From Nomia melanderi (Eukaryota; Arthropoda; Insecta; Hymenoptera; Halictidae), in assembly GCF_051020985.1 (NCBI RefSeq), contig NW_027475143.1:124001-188000 (forward strand): a DNA stretch of 64,000 nucleotides, written 5' to 3'. Of this stretch, positions 63,847 through 64,000 are shown piece by piece. The notes under the pieces are model-generated. The model did no database searches. It was not told the DNA's origin and was given only the letters and a program-made list of their open reading frames with translations. Every line of letters begins with the position of its first letter. Positions within the stretch are counted from its first letter, which is position 1. The translations under genes and the position numbers were made by a program.

Positions 63847-64000
63847 TCGGGTGCTATTAGATACAGCGCAATGAACCAAAGTGAATTATCTGCAGGGGGC
63901 CCTGGCGCATGAATCTGGGCAGCGGGAACGACCTCGGAACACCAGGGGCCGAGAAAACCACAGTCAAATGGGGCCGGACTCTCAGTGTCAGGGAAAATCC
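63847..64000 (+). repeat. Partial monomer at the right edge
   Basis: The final bases match 51,599-51,752, sharing CAGGGGGCCC, CTCGGAACACC and CAGTCAAATGG, so another duplicated segment probably continues beyond the window. Confidence 0.75.

Larger units (their letters stand above)
1..64000 (+). repeat. Satellite DNA array, about 175-bp monomer, head to tail
   Basis: The same about 175-bp sequence recurs from the first base to the last, always in the same orientation, about 366 times. Landmarks present in nearly every monomer are GCGGGAACGACCTCGG, CCGGACACTCAGGGTCAG, CCAATATATATCTGG, GATATCTCGGGTGCTATTA and GATAGCGCAATAAA. The phase stays at 175 bp except for scattered 1- or 2-bp indels. No unique spacer, inserted element or inverted monomer was seen, and neither array edge is in the window. 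This organisation is typical of eukaryotic heterochromatic or centromeric satellites. The family is not one I recognise. No genes are called, because every open frame here is a repeat-derived frame that breaks at fixed positions as 175 bp shifts the frame by one base per monomer. Confidence 0.99.

Noticed and set aside
1..64000. Hundreds of 60-135 codon open frames on both strands, with a conserved-looking protein repeated
   Set aside because: They are translations of the satellite. The 175-bp period rotates the frame, stops recur at fixed monomer positions, many starts are GTG or TTG, and 1-2 bp indels occur without compensation. No coding gene is supported.
1..64000. CRISPR array
   Set aside because: There are no short repeats separated by unique spacers. 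The whole 175-bp period is repeated and no cas-like gene is present.
1..64000. Inverted monomers or array orientation switch
   Set aside because: All monomers read in the same direction and no junction to the reverse complement was found.

Overview
The whole 64 kb window is one uninterrupted, head-to-tail tandem array of a satellite DNA monomer of about 175 bp, roughly 366 copies. It starts and ends inside monomers, so both array edges lie outside the window. I see no unique sequence, gene, RNA gene, transposon insertion, CRISPR array or inverted monomer. Reading frames of 60 to 135 codons recur on both strands, but they are products of the repeat. 175 is not a multiple of 3, so the frame rotates at each monomer, the same stops recur, and single-base indels occur freely. 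I call no CDS.

A satellite array of this size points to eukaryotic heterochromatin, possibly centromeric or pericentromeric. I do not recognise the monomer family and cannot name a lineage. The monomer is about 53% G+C and has two halves: a G+C-rich half (about 65%) carrying a dyad, and an A+T-rich half (about 42%, with a 70-bp core near 33%) carrying a CCAATATATATCTGG core, an EcoRV site (GATATC) and a second dyad. By hand count CpG is only mildly depleted (9 per monomer against about 12 expected).

The window is a mosaic of higher-order repeats (HORs) and duplications, nearly all in whole-monomer steps. 1-6.3 kb holds three units of a 14-mer/12-mer HOR (2,448 bp, 2,098 bp, then a rearranged third). 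6.3-13.1 kb is a patchwork with 2-, 7- and 8-monomer duplications. 13.16-25.93 kb is a tandem duplication of a block of 37 or 36 monomers (6,473 and 6,298 bp) that carries the most diverged monomers, including one with a 68-bp patch of clustered substitutions. 26-33.4 kb is transitional, with a 2,100-bp offset duplication. 33.35-42.98 kb is the most regular part: a 12-mer (2,100 bp) nested in a 24-mer (4,200 bp) present twice and almost identical. 43-49 kb is mixed and carries repeated occurrences of one marker monomer. 48.9-53.3 kb reappears at 59.4-64 kb. 55.0-59.4 kb holds a 7-mer duplication tagged by a 1-bp insertion that creates an MluI site. The right end holds an exact 700-bp 4-mer duplication.

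No genes act together here. What the window offers is a record of array evolution (unequal exchange, in-register deletions, gene conversion) and a monomer with conserved structural features that could matter for chromatin.
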